This document shows, piece by piece, positions 18,619 to 26,885 of a stretch of 64,000 bases of DNA. The notes under the pieces are model-generated. The model searched no databases and was not told where the DNA came from. It saw only the letters and a program-made list of their open reading frames with translations. The DNA comes from Lysinibacillus sp. G4S2 (GTDB taxonomy: Bacteria > Bacillota > Bacilli > Bacillales_A > Planococcaceae). The DNA is taken from positions 3,972,001 to 4,036,000 of the forward strand of contig NZ_JAUCFJ010000002.1 in NCBI RefSeq assembly GCF_030348505.1, read 5' to 3'. Numbering within the stretch: the first letter of the stretch is position 1; each line of letters begins with the position of its first letter. Position numbers and translations under genes: made by a program.

Positions 18619-19815
18619 ATGAACAAAGCAATTACAGGAAACCAAGCAAATTATTCTCTGATGACAATTATTTTATCTTGGTCAGGGATGGTAGTCATGT
18701 CTAGTTTATATTTAACAATACCTCTTATTAGTCTTTTCAGTGATTATTTTCATATTTCATTATCCAAAGCAGGCATCACTTCAAGTATTTTTTCACTTGG
18801 ATTTGCTACAGGATGTTTTTTCTATGGAGCTATATCAGAAAAATATGGACGAAAAAATGTGATTGTTATGGGACTTTTTTCATTAAGTATTATAACGTTG
18901 CTACTAGGAATGGTTAATGATTTTTCTTTAATTCTACTACTAAGAGGGTTACAGGGACTTGCGGCGGCTACATTTTCACCAGTAGCACTTGCATATACTC
19001 TTGAGGTATTTCCAAATGATAAAAAAGTAGGAGCAGTTGGTTTTATAAGCACAGGATTTCTTGTAGCTGGAATTGTAGGTCAGGTATTTAGCGGATATGT
19101 TAGTGAACATACTCATTGGCATGTAATATTTTATGTTCTTTCTATAGTATATATTTTTACTGCCTTCCTAGTATCGTGGTTTTTACCAAAAGGAGTGGCT
19201 CATAACCAAACCAAAAATATATGGGAGCCCATGAAAAAGATCGGTACTATTTTTACCAATGGAAATTTACTATTCAGTTATATGATTGCATTCGTTCTAT
19301 TAATGTCTTTTGTCAGTATGTATATTATTCTGGGTGAGTATCTTACGAGTGCTTCATTTGGAATGAGTAGTCAGAAACTAATTTACATTCGATCTTTAGG
19401 TATTTTAGGAATGATAATGTCACCTTTTGCAGGAAAATTAGCAAAACGATTCAATGTGTTGTTTGTACTTAAAGTTGCCTTGACTCTTTCGATTATCGCA
19501 CTAATCATGATGAGCGTTATTTCAAACATAATTGGTTTAACCATCATTAGTATCCTATTTGTTAGTGGAATTGCTCTTGCTGTCCCTTCATTAGTGACAC
19601 TTGTTAGTCAATTAGGCTGGAATATGGGTGGCATTGCAGTCTCTATGTACACGGTTATTTTATTTGCTGGAACAAGTGTTGCGCCCATTATATCTGTTTA
19701 CTTTATGAAAACAGGTAGCTTTACAGTAGCATTCATTCTCCTTGCTACAACACTTAGTATCGGATTAGTTTCTGCAATGATGATAAAAATGCAAACTAAG
19801 AAAATCCTAAATTGA
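18619..19815 (+). CDS. MFS transporter, drug/proton antiporter type
   Basis: A 398-residue protein with 12 predicted membrane helices. The motif A loop is present as GAISEKYGRKNVIVMG after helix 2, and the helix 5 region reads LVAGIVGQVFSGYV. The ATG at 18619 follows AAAGGGTGA and is preferred over a frame start 27 codons upstream, because the upstream part contains the operator palindrome. It probably exports the compound sensed by the adjacent MarR protein. The substrate is unknown. Confidence 0.88.
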   Translation: MNKAITGNQANYSLMTIILSWSGMVVMSSLYLTIPLISLFSDYFHISLSKAGITSSIFSLGFATGCFFYGAISEKYGRKNVIVMGLFSLSIITLLLGMVNDFSLILLLRGLQGLAAATFSPVALAYTLEVFPNDKKVGAVGFISTGFLVAGIVGQVFSGYVSEHTHWHVIFYVLSIVYIFTAFLVSWFLPKGVAHNQTKNIWEPMKKIGTIFTNGNLLFSYMIAFVLLMSFVSMYIILGEYLTSASFGMSSQKLIYIRSLGILGMIMSPFAGKLAKRFNVLFVLKVALTLSIIALIMMSVISNIIGLTIISILFVSGIALAVPSLVTLVSQLGWNMGGIAVSMYTVILFAGTSVAPIISVYFMKTGSFTVAFILLATTLSIGLVSAMMIKMQTKKILN

Positions 19816-19837
19816 TTATTGATGGACTATTAGCATC

Positions 19838-19875
19838 AAAAAGCATCTTCTCAAATTTTAGAACGATGCTTTTTT
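19838..19875 (+). terminator. Terminator after the MFS gene
   Basis: AAAAGCATC and GATGCTTTTTT form a stem followed by T residues, 25 bp after the stop codon. The rest of the gap to 20226 holds only the second hairpin below. Confidence 0.75.
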
Positions 19876-20068
19876 AGTAGTTGTTCCATATAGCCATCTT
19901 TTACCTCTTAGTCATTCGAGTGAAACGGCAACATTAGTAATACAAAATAGTACTACTAACAAATGAGAGTGTGGGATAAATAAAAAGTGTGTAGTAAGAT
20001 CGTTGTGTCTTTGAAATAAAATCGTACTGTTTGAAAAAGATGTACTGTTAAAAAATTATTTATACTAG

Positions 20069-20145
20069 AAAAGGCTACTTCTGGTTTAAAGCAGTCTTCT
20101 TTAACTAACGGAGGCTTTACTCCAATAAGAAGTAGAGCCTTTTTC
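20069..20145 (+). terminator. Terminator-like inverted repeat in intergenic DNA
   Basis: AAAAGGCTACTTCT pairs with AGAAGTAGAGCCTTTT with a two-base bulge, followed by TTTTCTT. No gene directly precedes it; it may end a small transcript or be left from a lost gene. Confidence 0.4.
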
Positions 20146-20226
20146 TTATTAAATTAACGAAACATTTTAGTACAAGAATATTGTTTTATCTAAAGTAAAT
20201 ACTACTTTTTAAAAAGTAGGGATTAG

Positions 20227-20607
20227 ATGAAAAAGATATCAGTATTATTTTTATTGTTATTAATTAGTTTAACAACTGTTTTATATGTAACTTGGAAAAG
20301 ACCGCAGATAGCAGAGAATGTCAGTGCCGAAGAAATACATTCCGATTTTTATGATGTATTATTGGTGTTATTAGACCCATATGCAAGAAACGTGATTAAT
20401 AAGGAATATCCAAGTCGTAGTTATGCACTTTGGGATGCAGAAATATTAGAAATTAAACGACTAACTGGAGGATATTCTCAGTATGATTTTACTGTGAAAG
20501 TAAAATATGATACGTATACAGGTCCTTTTAATCCACCTGAAGGTCCTATTACATTAACCTTTCATGTAACAACAGAAGGGGTTTCAGTAAAAGAAATTCA
20601 AAAGTAA
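20227..20607 (+). CDS. DUF3888-type secreted/membrane-anchored small protein
   Basis: A 126-residue protein with an N-terminal hydrophobic segment (residues 4-23, signal or anchor) after MKK. The mature part includes YDVLLVLLDPYARNVINKEY, which resembles the DUF3888 family. The C-terminus is rich in beta-strand segments (YDFTVKVKYDTYTGPF). Molecular function is unknown; DUF3888 proteins occur in Bacillaceae and are probably exported. No canonical strong ribosome-binding site; AAAAAGTAGGGATTAG is adequate. Confidence 0.7.
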   Translation: MKKISVLFLLLLISLTTVLYVTWKRPQIAENVSAEEIHSDFYDVLLVLLDPYARNVINKEYPSRSYALWDAEILEIKRLTGGYSQYDFTVKVKYDTYTGPFNPPEGPITLTFHVTTEGVSVKEIQK

Positions 20608-20707
20608 GTCCTTATAAAGTTTTCTACCTTATTCATCTAACAGGGGCGTTAGTTGAACAACAGAAAACATTCTGTAGTGGTAAATGAGGTCATTTGTTGT
20701 ACAAAAA

Positions 20708-20750
20708 AGGATAGATGAATACAGGTATTTTAATCCTGTTCATCTATCCT
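20708..20750. terminator. Strong bidirectional terminator hairpin
   Basis: AGGATAGATGAA and its complement TTCATCTATCCT, plus an ACAGG/CCTGT extension, form a long stem. T-rich tracts flank it on both strands. Confidence 0.6.
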
Positions 20751-20896
20751 CTGTTTTTCTCATTAAAATGTGTGACATTATATTTTCATACATTTTCGTG
20801 CTGTTTCTACATAACCGAATTCGCTTAAGATTAATTGCCATTCTGCCTCTGAAAGAAAGTTTTGAATAAGCGTAAAAATCGTGTTATTCTAGTTCA

Positions 20897-20963
20897 AGAG
20901 AGATTCCTCATTTCGTAATTGTTTGTGTGGTAACTAACATTTTACATGAGAATCTCTCTTTTT
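20897..20963 (+). terminator. Terminator hairpin in intergenic DNA
   Basis: AGAGAGATTCCTCAT pairs with ATGAGAATCTCTCT, followed by a T tract. There is no clear upstream gene. The remaining sequence from 20608 to 21116 shows nothing else recognisable. Confidence 0.5.
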
Positions 20964-21116
20964 GCATAATTTTCATTGGAAGAAATTGGATAATAAACAT
21001 GCGTGAACAATTAGTTATTTTTGTCACTATTTTATAAGGTCTTACTACGTTCAAACTCGTACTTCTCCCACGTTAATCGTAATGATGAGAAGTTTTATTC
21101 CAATATCTTTAAAGTC

Positions 21117-21887
21117 TTACTTATTTCCAATTGGCTTTAATAATTCTACTGGAAACCAGCTAACTTTCGAATCCGATTCATTCTTTACATATAGATAACC
21201 ATTAATTTCAGTACCTAGCGATGAAAAAACACTTCCCTTTAAATACATTCTGTTATCATCAGCTCGAACGTATCCTTCTAATGGACTAAGTTGCGCTCGT
21301 GTATCCTCTGTTAGCTCATAACGCACGCCTTCTTTTCTTTTTATCGTTTCAGCTATTTTAATATCTGTACCAGGATATTCTACACACATTTCTCTTACAT
21401 CTGCATCAGCAAAACAATAAGAAAGTACTTGGCCGTTATTTAAGAAAGAAATCTTGACTGCTTCATCATTAAGTTTTTCATCTTTATTGAAATATATTCC
21501 GTATCTCATAAAGTCAATATTTCGGTCACGATTAATATAAAGATAAGTTGGATTTTGATAGAAAGATGCACGAATTTTTATTGGTACTTCTTTGAATACT
21601 ACTAAATCCGTTGCTTGTACCCGATATTGCCCCATCTGATAGAATGTTTTACCATCATATTTTTCAATATCATACGTTTTAAAGAAGTTATTTCGCTTGA
21701 CCACTAATGAATCAAACGTACCATTTGGATTTCTCTTGTATACCTTGATGTCTTTTTTAAAGGTCATTTTTCCTGTTTGCTCTTTTACAACTTCTGCTCC
21801 ATCATACATCACTTTCGCATCTGATATTGTTGGATTAACTACTGCTAATACTGATGCTGCTAGTAACATAATAAAAAACTTTTTCAT
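21117..21887 (-). CDS. Secreted protein, paralogue 1 of a tandem pair
   Basis: A 256-residue protein with a Sec signal peptide (MKKFFIMLLAASVLAVVNPT, cleavage near SDA-K). The ATG at 21887 follows GGGAGAGAATA; a longer frame start is not supported. The first 125 residues or so are almost identical to the paralogue at 22900-23655, at DNA level as well, while the C-terminal half diverges. Nothing catalytic was recognised. The mature protein is beta-rich and ends FPVELLKPIGNK. Conserved 5' and 3' flanks indicate recent duplication including regulatory DNA. Confidence 0.72.
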   Translation of the reverse strand: MKKFFIMLLAASVLAVVNPTISDAKVMYDGAEVVKEQTGKMTFKKDIKVYKRNPNGTFDSLVVKRNNFFKTYDIEKYDGKTFYQMGQYRVQATDLVVFKEVPIKIRASFYQNPTYLYINRDRNIDFMRYGIYFNKDEKLNDEAVKISFLNNGQVLSYCFADADVREMCVEYPGTDIKIAETIKRKEGVRYELTEDTRAQLSPLEGYVRADDNRMYLKGSVFSSLGTEINGYLYVKNESDSKVSWFPVELLKPIGNK

Positions 21888-22106
21888 TATTCTCTCCCTA
21901 CTCAGCTTTTCAGAAAACAATCCAATAACTGGCTCTTCAACCAAAAATCCGCGTTTTTTTATTAAAGATTAAAGAACAATAAAAACATTATTTTGTCTAA
22001 TTAAATCAAGATGTTGAGCAATTTCGGCTCGAATGGAAATAATATCAATTTCACTCATATACATCACCTTATTAAATATTATTTATTACGATATTGGCTT
22101 ATGTTT

Positions 22107-22135
22107 TTGTTTAAAATAAATAAAAATGTTATAAT
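22107..22135 (+). promoter_or_regulatory. SigA-type promoter of the toxin mRNA
   Basis: TTGTTT, a 17-base spacer and TATAAT. The predicted start is about 75 bases upstream of the toxin start codon. Confidence 0.6.
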
Positions 22136-22216
22136 TAGGGATACAAAATAAAGGTTTCAAGGGTGGTCGGCACATCCTCTTACTTTGCTTTTGCAAAGGG
22201 AAAGGAGGTGATGTCG

Positions 22217-22312
22217 ATGACAACATTCGAAACATTGACCATAATGATTAGTTTTTCTTCATTAGTTGTGTTGATTCTTTCATTGTCATTTACTTTTACT
22301 AAAAAAAAGTAA
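22217..22312 (+). CDS. Type I toxin, putative holin-like toxin (TxpA/BsrG type)
   Basis: A 31-residue peptide too short for ordinary gene calling. It starts MTTFETLTIMISFSSLVVLI, has one hydrophobic membrane segment and ends in KKK. This matches the Hol_Tox group of Bacillus type I toxins. A strong AAAGGAGGTG site lies eight bases before the ATG. It has its own promoter and terminator (22396-22432) and a convergent antisense transcript. Such peptides insert in or perturb the cell membrane when translated. They are usually linked to prophages or mobile regions. Confidence 0.75.
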   Translation: MTTFETLTIMISFSSLVVLILSLSFTFTKKK

Positions 22313-22449
22313 ATCACCCCACTAATACCTTGGCCGGTTAGGGATGATTTACTCTCTCGGTGCCAATCGCCTTTGAAGCGATTTATTTTGTTAGAGGACT
22401 GTACAAGCGTTGCAGCGCTGTACGGTCCTTTTAATTATCTGTTTTATTT
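22301..22449 (-). ncRNA. Candidate antisense antitoxin RNA (RatA/SR4-like)
   Basis: A minus-strand promoter at 22456-22483 (TTGAAA-16 nt-TATACT) would start an RNA near 22449. It would end at the hairpin AGTAAATCATCCC...GGGGTGATTTACT (22308-22353), followed by eight U residues. The RNA would overlap the 3' part of the toxin mRNA by about 130 bases, as in the known TxpA/RatA and BsrG/SR4 pairs. Inferred from sequence only. Confidence 0.62.
22396..22432 (+). terminator. Toxin mRNA terminator
   Basis: GGACTGTAC pairs with GTACGGTCC (one G-U), followed by TTTT. Confidence 0.65.
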
Positions 22450-22455
22450 ACGTCA

Positions 22456-22483
22456 AGTATACCATATTATTTACAAATTTCAA
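22456..22483 (-). promoter_or_regulatory. SigA-type promoter of the antitoxin RNA
   Basis: On the minus strand, TTGAAA, a 16-base spacer and TATACT stand in good order, convergent to the toxin gene. Confidence 0.6.
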
Positions 22484-22517
22484 ATGGTGTACATTACTAT
22501 ATGTTCATCCAATTGAT

Positions 22518-22830
22518 CTAATACCAATCGATTATTCGTAGAGATCGCATTAATACTTCGGCCATTTGAACACGTGTAAGATTATTTAATGGATTAAAAT
22601 AAATATCTTAGGTTCCGTTAATATTTTGAAAACCATTAATAAGGAAATCCAAAATATTTGCTCCATTATTAACAATAGTCGTATCTTCTTCTAGCTTCGA
22701 CTTTATTTGAGCGTTAATGAAGGCCTCAAAAGATGATGCAAAACTGACGATAGCAAAACGATAACATCTTTGTATATCACCAAAGTTAGTTTCTTTCTTC
22801 GCTTTTTCACAAAAATAAACCGGGTGCTTG
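22518..22830 (-). pseudogene. Remnant of a protein ending in an SLH-like motif
   Basis: A minus-strand frame reads through about 70 codons (including FASSFEAFINAQIKSKLEE), then GFQNINGT, an in-frame TAA at 22608-22610, then FNPLNNLTRVQMAEVLMRS. The last part resembles the end of an S-layer homology repeat, where NGTF-P-VTR-Q-A is typical. No start codon or good upstream coding sequence was found. It sits between the two secreted paralogues and probably represents a broken surface protein. Confidence 0.5.
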
Positions 22831-22899
22831 GTTTTTTCGTACTTAAGAAGTTACCTGCTTGAGTCGTAATGGTGAGAAGTTTTATTCCAACATCTTTAA

Positions 22900-23655
22900 T
22901 TACTTATCTCCAATTGGCTTTAAAAACTTCACCGGAACCCAAATACCTCGTGCGTTATTTCCTTCCAAGCCATTTTCTACATATAGATGACCATTAATTT
23001 CATAGCCTAGTGATAAAAAAGTACTTCCCTTTAAATGCACTGTTCCAGTACGAACAGCAAATTCTACTGGAGATAGTTGCTCTTGTATATCTTTAGTTAG
23101 CTCATAACGCACGCCTTCTTCTCTTCTTATCTTCTCAGCGATCTTAATATCTGTACCTCGATACTCAGCACACCATTGCCCCTCATCTCCATCACTTTGG
23201 CAATATGAAATTAGTTGTCCATTATTTGTATCCAAGAAAGAAACACCTAGTTTGCTGAAGTATTGTCCGTAATATCCGTTGTCACTAACATGATCACGAT
23301 TAATAACAAGGTAAGTTGGGTCGTTATAGAAAGATGCACGAATTTTTATTGGTACTTCTTTGAAAACTACCAAATCCGTTGCTTGTACACGATATTGCCC
23401 CATCTGGTAAAATGTTTTACCATCATATTTTTCAATATCATACGTTTTAAAGAAGTTATTTCGCTTGACCACTAATGAATCAAACGTACCATTTGGATTT
23501 CTCTTGTATACCTTGATGTCTTTTTTAAAGGTCATTTTTCCTGTTTGCTCTTTTACAACTTCTGCTCCATCATACATCACTTTCGCATCTGATATTGTTG
23601 GATTAACTACTGCTAATACAAATGCTGCTAGTAACATAATAATAAACTTTTTCAT
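22900..23655 (-). CDS. Secreted protein, paralogue 2 of a tandem pair
   Basis: A 251-residue protein with the same signal peptide and N-terminal half as the gene at 21117-21887. GGGGGAGAATA precedes the ATG. The mature N-terminus (AKVMYDGAEVVKEQTGKMTF) is unchanged, whereas the segment from about residue 130 to 215 differs strongly. The C-terminus again reads PVKFLKPIGDK. The pattern of a fixed front half and variable back half suggests duplication followed by divergence or gene conversion. Function unknown. Confidence 0.72.
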   Translation of the reverse strand: MKKFIIMLLAAFVLAVVNPTISDAKVMYDGAEVVKEQTGKMTFKKDIKVYKRNPNGTFDSLVVKRNNFFKTYDIEKYDGKTFYQMGQYRVQATDLVVFKEVPIKIRASFYNDPTYLVINRDHVSDNGYYGQYFSKLGVSFLDTNNGQLISYCQSDGDEGQWCAEYRGTDIKIAEKIRREEGVRYELTKDIQEQLSPVEFAVRTGTVHLKGSTFLSLGYEINGHLYVENGLEGNNARGIWVPVKFLKPIGDK

Positions 23656-23863
23656 TATTCTCCCCCTACTCAGCTTTTCAGAAAAACAATAAATGGTTCA
23701 CCAACTAAAAAGCTGCGTTTTTTTACAAAAGATTACCACTCTATTTATATTACTATTTAAAATTTAAACACAATTACCTAAATATGTAAATTTGTTAACG
23801 TAATATAAGTTCAATAGAAACTTAAGTATATCTTCGAAGCAAAATTTAAAAATTTCACATCAG

Positions 23864-23911
23864 AAAAGCGCGAGTAATCAACGTTTCTAAAATTGATATC
23901 TCGCGCTTTTT
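23864..23911. terminator. Bidirectional terminator after the lipoprotein gene
   Basis: AAAAGCGCGAG pairs with CTCGCGCTTTTT; an inner ATCAA/TTGAT pair extends the stem. It lies directly downstream of the minus-strand lipoprotein gene. Confidence 0.7.
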
Positions 23912-23926
23912 AAAGTTTTGACCAGT

Positions 23927-24550
23927 TTATATACTTGTTCCATCCGTAAAGATTATTGATTTAATTTTGTATTTAAATGTCATATTCTCAAATGGCAAAT
24001 TATAAAAACGCATATCTGCATCTTTGGATTGATTTAAATCAACAGCAGTATTGAAGTTTGTAGAACCATTTGCAGGAATAACATCCCACTCATATTTGAA
24101 ATCTAATGTGTATACTAATTCACCAAACATATCATAAAAATATGTTTCTGCTAAAAATCCTTTAATGTCTTTATCTGTATGGTTAATATATTTCAAAATA
24201 AAATTTAATTCATATCCATATACATTATTATCAATACTTGGGTCTCTAGGAATAACATCTTCTAAAACCAATGTCAAAGATGTATTTAAATGATTGTCTT
24301 CAGCAATCTCTTCATTATTGGAAATTTTCTCGACACTTTCAACAAAATCATCTTGATTTGATGTTTCTCCTTTTTCTTCTTGATTTGATGTATCTACTTT
24401 TTCTTTTTCCTCTTGATTTAAAGTTTCTACTTTTACTTGTTCATTCTCACCTGATTTATCAACACTTTCTTCTTTCTGATTACATGCTGATAAAATTAAA
24501 ACATAAAATAAACTTAGTAATAATAATAACTTTATATTACTCTTTTCCAT
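23927..24550 (-). CDS. Putative lipoprotein
   Basis: A 207-residue protein with a lipobox (LILSAC, lipidated Cys near residue 23) after a hydrophobic signal. A Glu/Lys/Asn-rich linker with near repeats (NQEEKEKVDTS, NQEEKGETS) follows. The C-terminal domain from about residue 90 is beta-rich (LNFILKYINHTDKDIKGF, then FYNLPFENMTFKYKIK) and resembles immunoglobulin-like domains of Bacillus lipoproteins (FxLYD/DUF4352 style; tentative). It would be anchored to the outer face of the membrane. No function assigned. Confidence 0.72.
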   Translation of the reverse strand: MEKSNIKLLLLLSLFYVLILSACNQKEESVDKSGENEQVKVETLNQEEKEKVDTSNQEEKGETSNQDDFVESVEKISNNEEIAEDNHLNTSLTLVLEDVIPRDPSIDNNVYGYELNFILKYINHTDKDIKGFLAETYFYDMFGELVYTLDFKYEWDVIPANGSTNFNTAVDLNQSKDADMRFYNLPFENMTFKYKIKSIIFTDGTSI

Positions 24551-24854
24551 AATAATTCCTCCAAATATGTATTAATCTATATGGTATCATAATTAGGAAA
24601 TTTCGCTCAATACAAAATAATCATTTTCAGTGTCATATAGCACAAATCAAATTCAAAAAAATGTAATCTAAATAAAGCCAAATAACTATAATCAAAAGAA
24701 AATATTACACCTAAATTTCGTTTATAAATAATCCTATACACATCTACTAGTTCCAGTGAATTGAAGATAGATCCAATCACACTATTTATCAAAAATTTTA
24801 ATTTGGGCACCTCTCGGGCACCAATTAGTGAATTATACATTCATGCATAAAAAT

Positions 24855-24893
24855 AAAAAGCCTTACAACCGTTGTGGCTGTAAGGCTTTTATT
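24855..24893. terminator. Ancestral tRNA-Arg terminator, now separated from its tRNA
   Basis: AAAAAGCCTTACA pairs with TGTAAGGCTTTT. It abuts the attL copy of the tRNA 3' end. Before integration it would have followed tRNA-Arg directly; it is now about 13 kb away. Between 24551 and 24855 no convincing gene is seen. Confidence 0.65.
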
Positions 24894-24924
24894 GACGTCC
24901 CAGGAGGGATTCGAACCCCCGACC
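24894..24924. repeat. attL: 31-bp copy of the tRNA-Arg 3' end
   Basis: Identical over 31 bp to 37982-38012 (begins GACGTCCCAGGAGGGATTCG). It covers the T-arm and acceptor strand only, so it is not a tRNA gene. It marks the left junction of the integrated element. Confidence 0.92.
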
Positions 24925-24980
24925 TAGTTAAATTTTATTTTATAAAACGTTATATTTTTGAGTAATTCTATATTACAATT

Positions 24981-24997
24981 CTCGAACTGTGACCGAG
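24981..24997. promoter_or_regulatory. Candidate integrase/excisionase arm site, left
   Basis: CTCGAACTGTGACCGAG, an interrupted CTCG/CGAG dyad 56 bp inside attL. A similar motif lies 61 bp inside attR (37907-37920). Symmetric placement suggests a recombination arm site. Confidence 0.45.
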
Positions 24998-25119
24998 TTA
25001 TTAATATTATAGTATAACAGTATTATTTCTACAATCATTAAAGGGAATAAAATTAAAGAAACCAATTAATATGGAATTCCTTAAATTCCCACATAATAAT
25101 AAAAGTTAGAATAATGTTT

Positions 25120-26145
25120 TTATTCCCTAATCTCATTGAGATATTGTAAAAAATCATATTCCTCTCTGTTTTTCCAATCACAAATAAATCCTTCAACCCA
25201 AAAACTTTCAAAAAATTCATCACTTAATAATATTAAGTTTTTAAATGCATTCCCATAAAATGAAATATAGCCTACTAAGTTATTCTGTACTTTAGTAATA
25301 AACAAACTATGTGACTGATCTGGAAATTCTAACTCTTCAACAATTCCTTTATCAACTATTTGTACTAAGTTTTGTTCGCCACCCTTAACAATCCATTCAC
25401 GCAGTTTATCGAAACAATTATTCAGTACAAATTCTTGTCCTTTTATAAAAGCTAAATAGTTAAAAATTATTTTAGCACACACTCGGTAATAACTGTCGTC
25501 AACAACTGTGGTACTATGAACCGATATTTGATTTTGTTGATATTGAAATTCTTGTGTTTCAAATGGTTTTTGTTCAAGAACTTTACTAATAAAAACAGCT
25601 AATTCAGAAATAATTTTTTCATCATTGTAAGCAACATACCACATGTTATTATGTAAACCCAAAATAATTTGGTTTTCATCCAACAAAGGTGTTTTACGCT
25701 TCTTAAATTTCCCTGTGAAATTTTTCATATTAATTAAAAATGTTTCTAATTGTAAGTGTGCGTCTCCTAATCTAGGATTAGTACTAAACCGACAACTACC
25801 ATTCTTATTCCATTTCATTTGCATTATTTTATATGGCTTACCTAGACTGATATATCCTAGTTGAACATCATTTTCATTATCTGTAATAACAGATACTTCA
25901 GATTTCGTAGCATTTTTAGGATTTAAGTTTCCTCTTTTTCCAGGTCCATAAAATTGTCGTGGTATGGCAATTACCGACTCTCTCATAAAAGTTTGTTCCA
26001 TTATGGAAAATTTATTATTACAATCATGACTAACATATTCTATTGGTAATTTTCGAATTCCACCAATACCAGCTGGAAAGATATGTTCTTCAGAAAGAAA
26101 GTTAACTTCAGGTTCACCTTTTTTTAAATAAATACAATATTTCAA
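25120..26145 (-). CDS. HNH-like nuclease candidate with long C-terminal region
   Basis: A 341-residue protein, TTG start behind GGTGA. The N-terminus (residues 4-55) looks like an HNH_5-type module: CIYL at the first zinc knuckle, SEEHIFPAGIGG with the catalytic histidine, and SHDCNNKFS with the conserved Asn. Each zinc knuckle has lost one of its two cysteines, which is unusual. The remaining 280 residues are not recognised. It is the last gene of a minus-strand cargo cluster behind the TIR gene, 104 bp apart with only a weak hairpin between. A role in nucleic-acid cleavage, perhaps antiphage, is inference. Confidence 0.6.
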   Translation of the reverse strand: MKYCIYLKKGEPEVNFLSEEHIFPAGIGGIRKLPIEYVSHDCNNKFSIMEQTFMRESVIAIPRQFYGPGKRGNLNPKNATKSEVSVITDNENDVQLGYISLGKPYKIMQMKWNKNGSCRFSTNPRLGDAHLQLETFLINMKNFTGKFKKRKTPLLDENQIILGLHNNMWYVAYNDEKIISELAVFISKVLEQKPFETQEFQYQQNQISVHSTTVVDDSYYRVCAKIIFNYLAFIKGQEFVLNNCFDKLREWIVKGGEQNLVQIVDKGIVEELEFPDQSHSLFITKVQNNLVGYISFYGNAFKNLILLSDEFFESFWVEGFICDWKNREEYDFLQYLNEIRE

Positions 26146-26249
26146 AACGTGTTCACCAACTCTCTACTAAAGTTATAAAATTTATCACCTTATATATTTG
26201 TAATATATCAGAAAGGAGAGAACACAAAATAAAAGTCTCTCATTATAAA

Positions 26250-26882
26250 TCAATTATTTACATCTTTAATATAAAATCTATTTATAACTTTTAATAATTC
26301 TAAAAGCATAAGATCAAAATTATCTTTACTAACTCTGAGATACAATAATTTATTTAAATAACTATTAACTTCAATTTCATCCTTCATATCTTCAGTGTAT
26401 ATTAAAGGAATTATTCTTTTTCCACTTTGTATAATGTGTTCTAATTCAATTTTACAAAATGCAGATTCTGCATAATCTTTACTGTAAAACACTACAAAGT
26501 AATCACACTGTTCGATTATATCTATTAGCCTTTCTTCTATTATTTCTCCAATTTCAATATTTTCTATCACTTTAATATCCAATCTAAATAGTTTACCTTT
26601 AATTTTATTAATCATTTCTTTGTCTTTATGTGCGTAACTAATAAAAACTCTAGGTTTCCTTGTTCTTTTTTTATTTTTTAGAACTATTTGCATCATAATC
26701 AATACCACGAATGCTGAACATACAGATCCTAAAATACTTAACCATATATCATAATCGTAAAATATATTATTAAACGATTTTTGCATCTCCGGTAGGTAAT
26801 CCGTTAGCTGAAAAACTAAAAAAGCTAATAAAATAATTTGAATAGTTAATAACATTAAAAATTTACTTTGTTTGTTTTTCAC
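26250..26882 (-). CDS. Membrane-anchored TIR-domain protein
   Basis: A 210-residue protein. Two transmembrane helices at about 8-28 and 47-69 leave the C-terminus cytosolic. A TIR domain spans about 77-205: PRVFISYAHKDKEM at strand A, CDYFVVFYSKDYAES at strand D, and FCKIELEHII with the probable catalytic Glu146. TIR domains of this bacterial type are often NADases in antiphage systems such as Thoeris and CBASS. The gene starts 3 bp after a four-helix membrane protein gene, so the two are cotranslated and probably partners. No known system with exactly this composition comes to mind. Confidence 0.8.
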   Translation of the reverse strand: MKNKQSKFLMLLTIQIILLAFLVFQLTDYLPEMQKSFNNIFYDYDIWLSILGSVCSAFVVLIMMQIVLKNKKRTRKPRVFISYAHKDKEMINKIKGKLFRLDIKVIENIEIGEIIEERLIDIIEQCDYFVVFYSKDYAESAFCKIELEHIIQSGKRIIPLIYTEDMKDEIEVNSYLNKLLYLRVSKDNFDLMLLELLKVINRFYIKDVNN

Positions 26883-26885
26883 CTT

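Noticed and set aside
24607..24840. 77-codon minus-strand frame next to attL
   Set aside because: AT-rich, weak start context and no recognisable domain; probably chance.
24894..24924. Second tRNA-Arg gene
   Set aside because: Only the 3' 31 bp are present; no D-arm or anticodon arm follows. It is the attL repeat.
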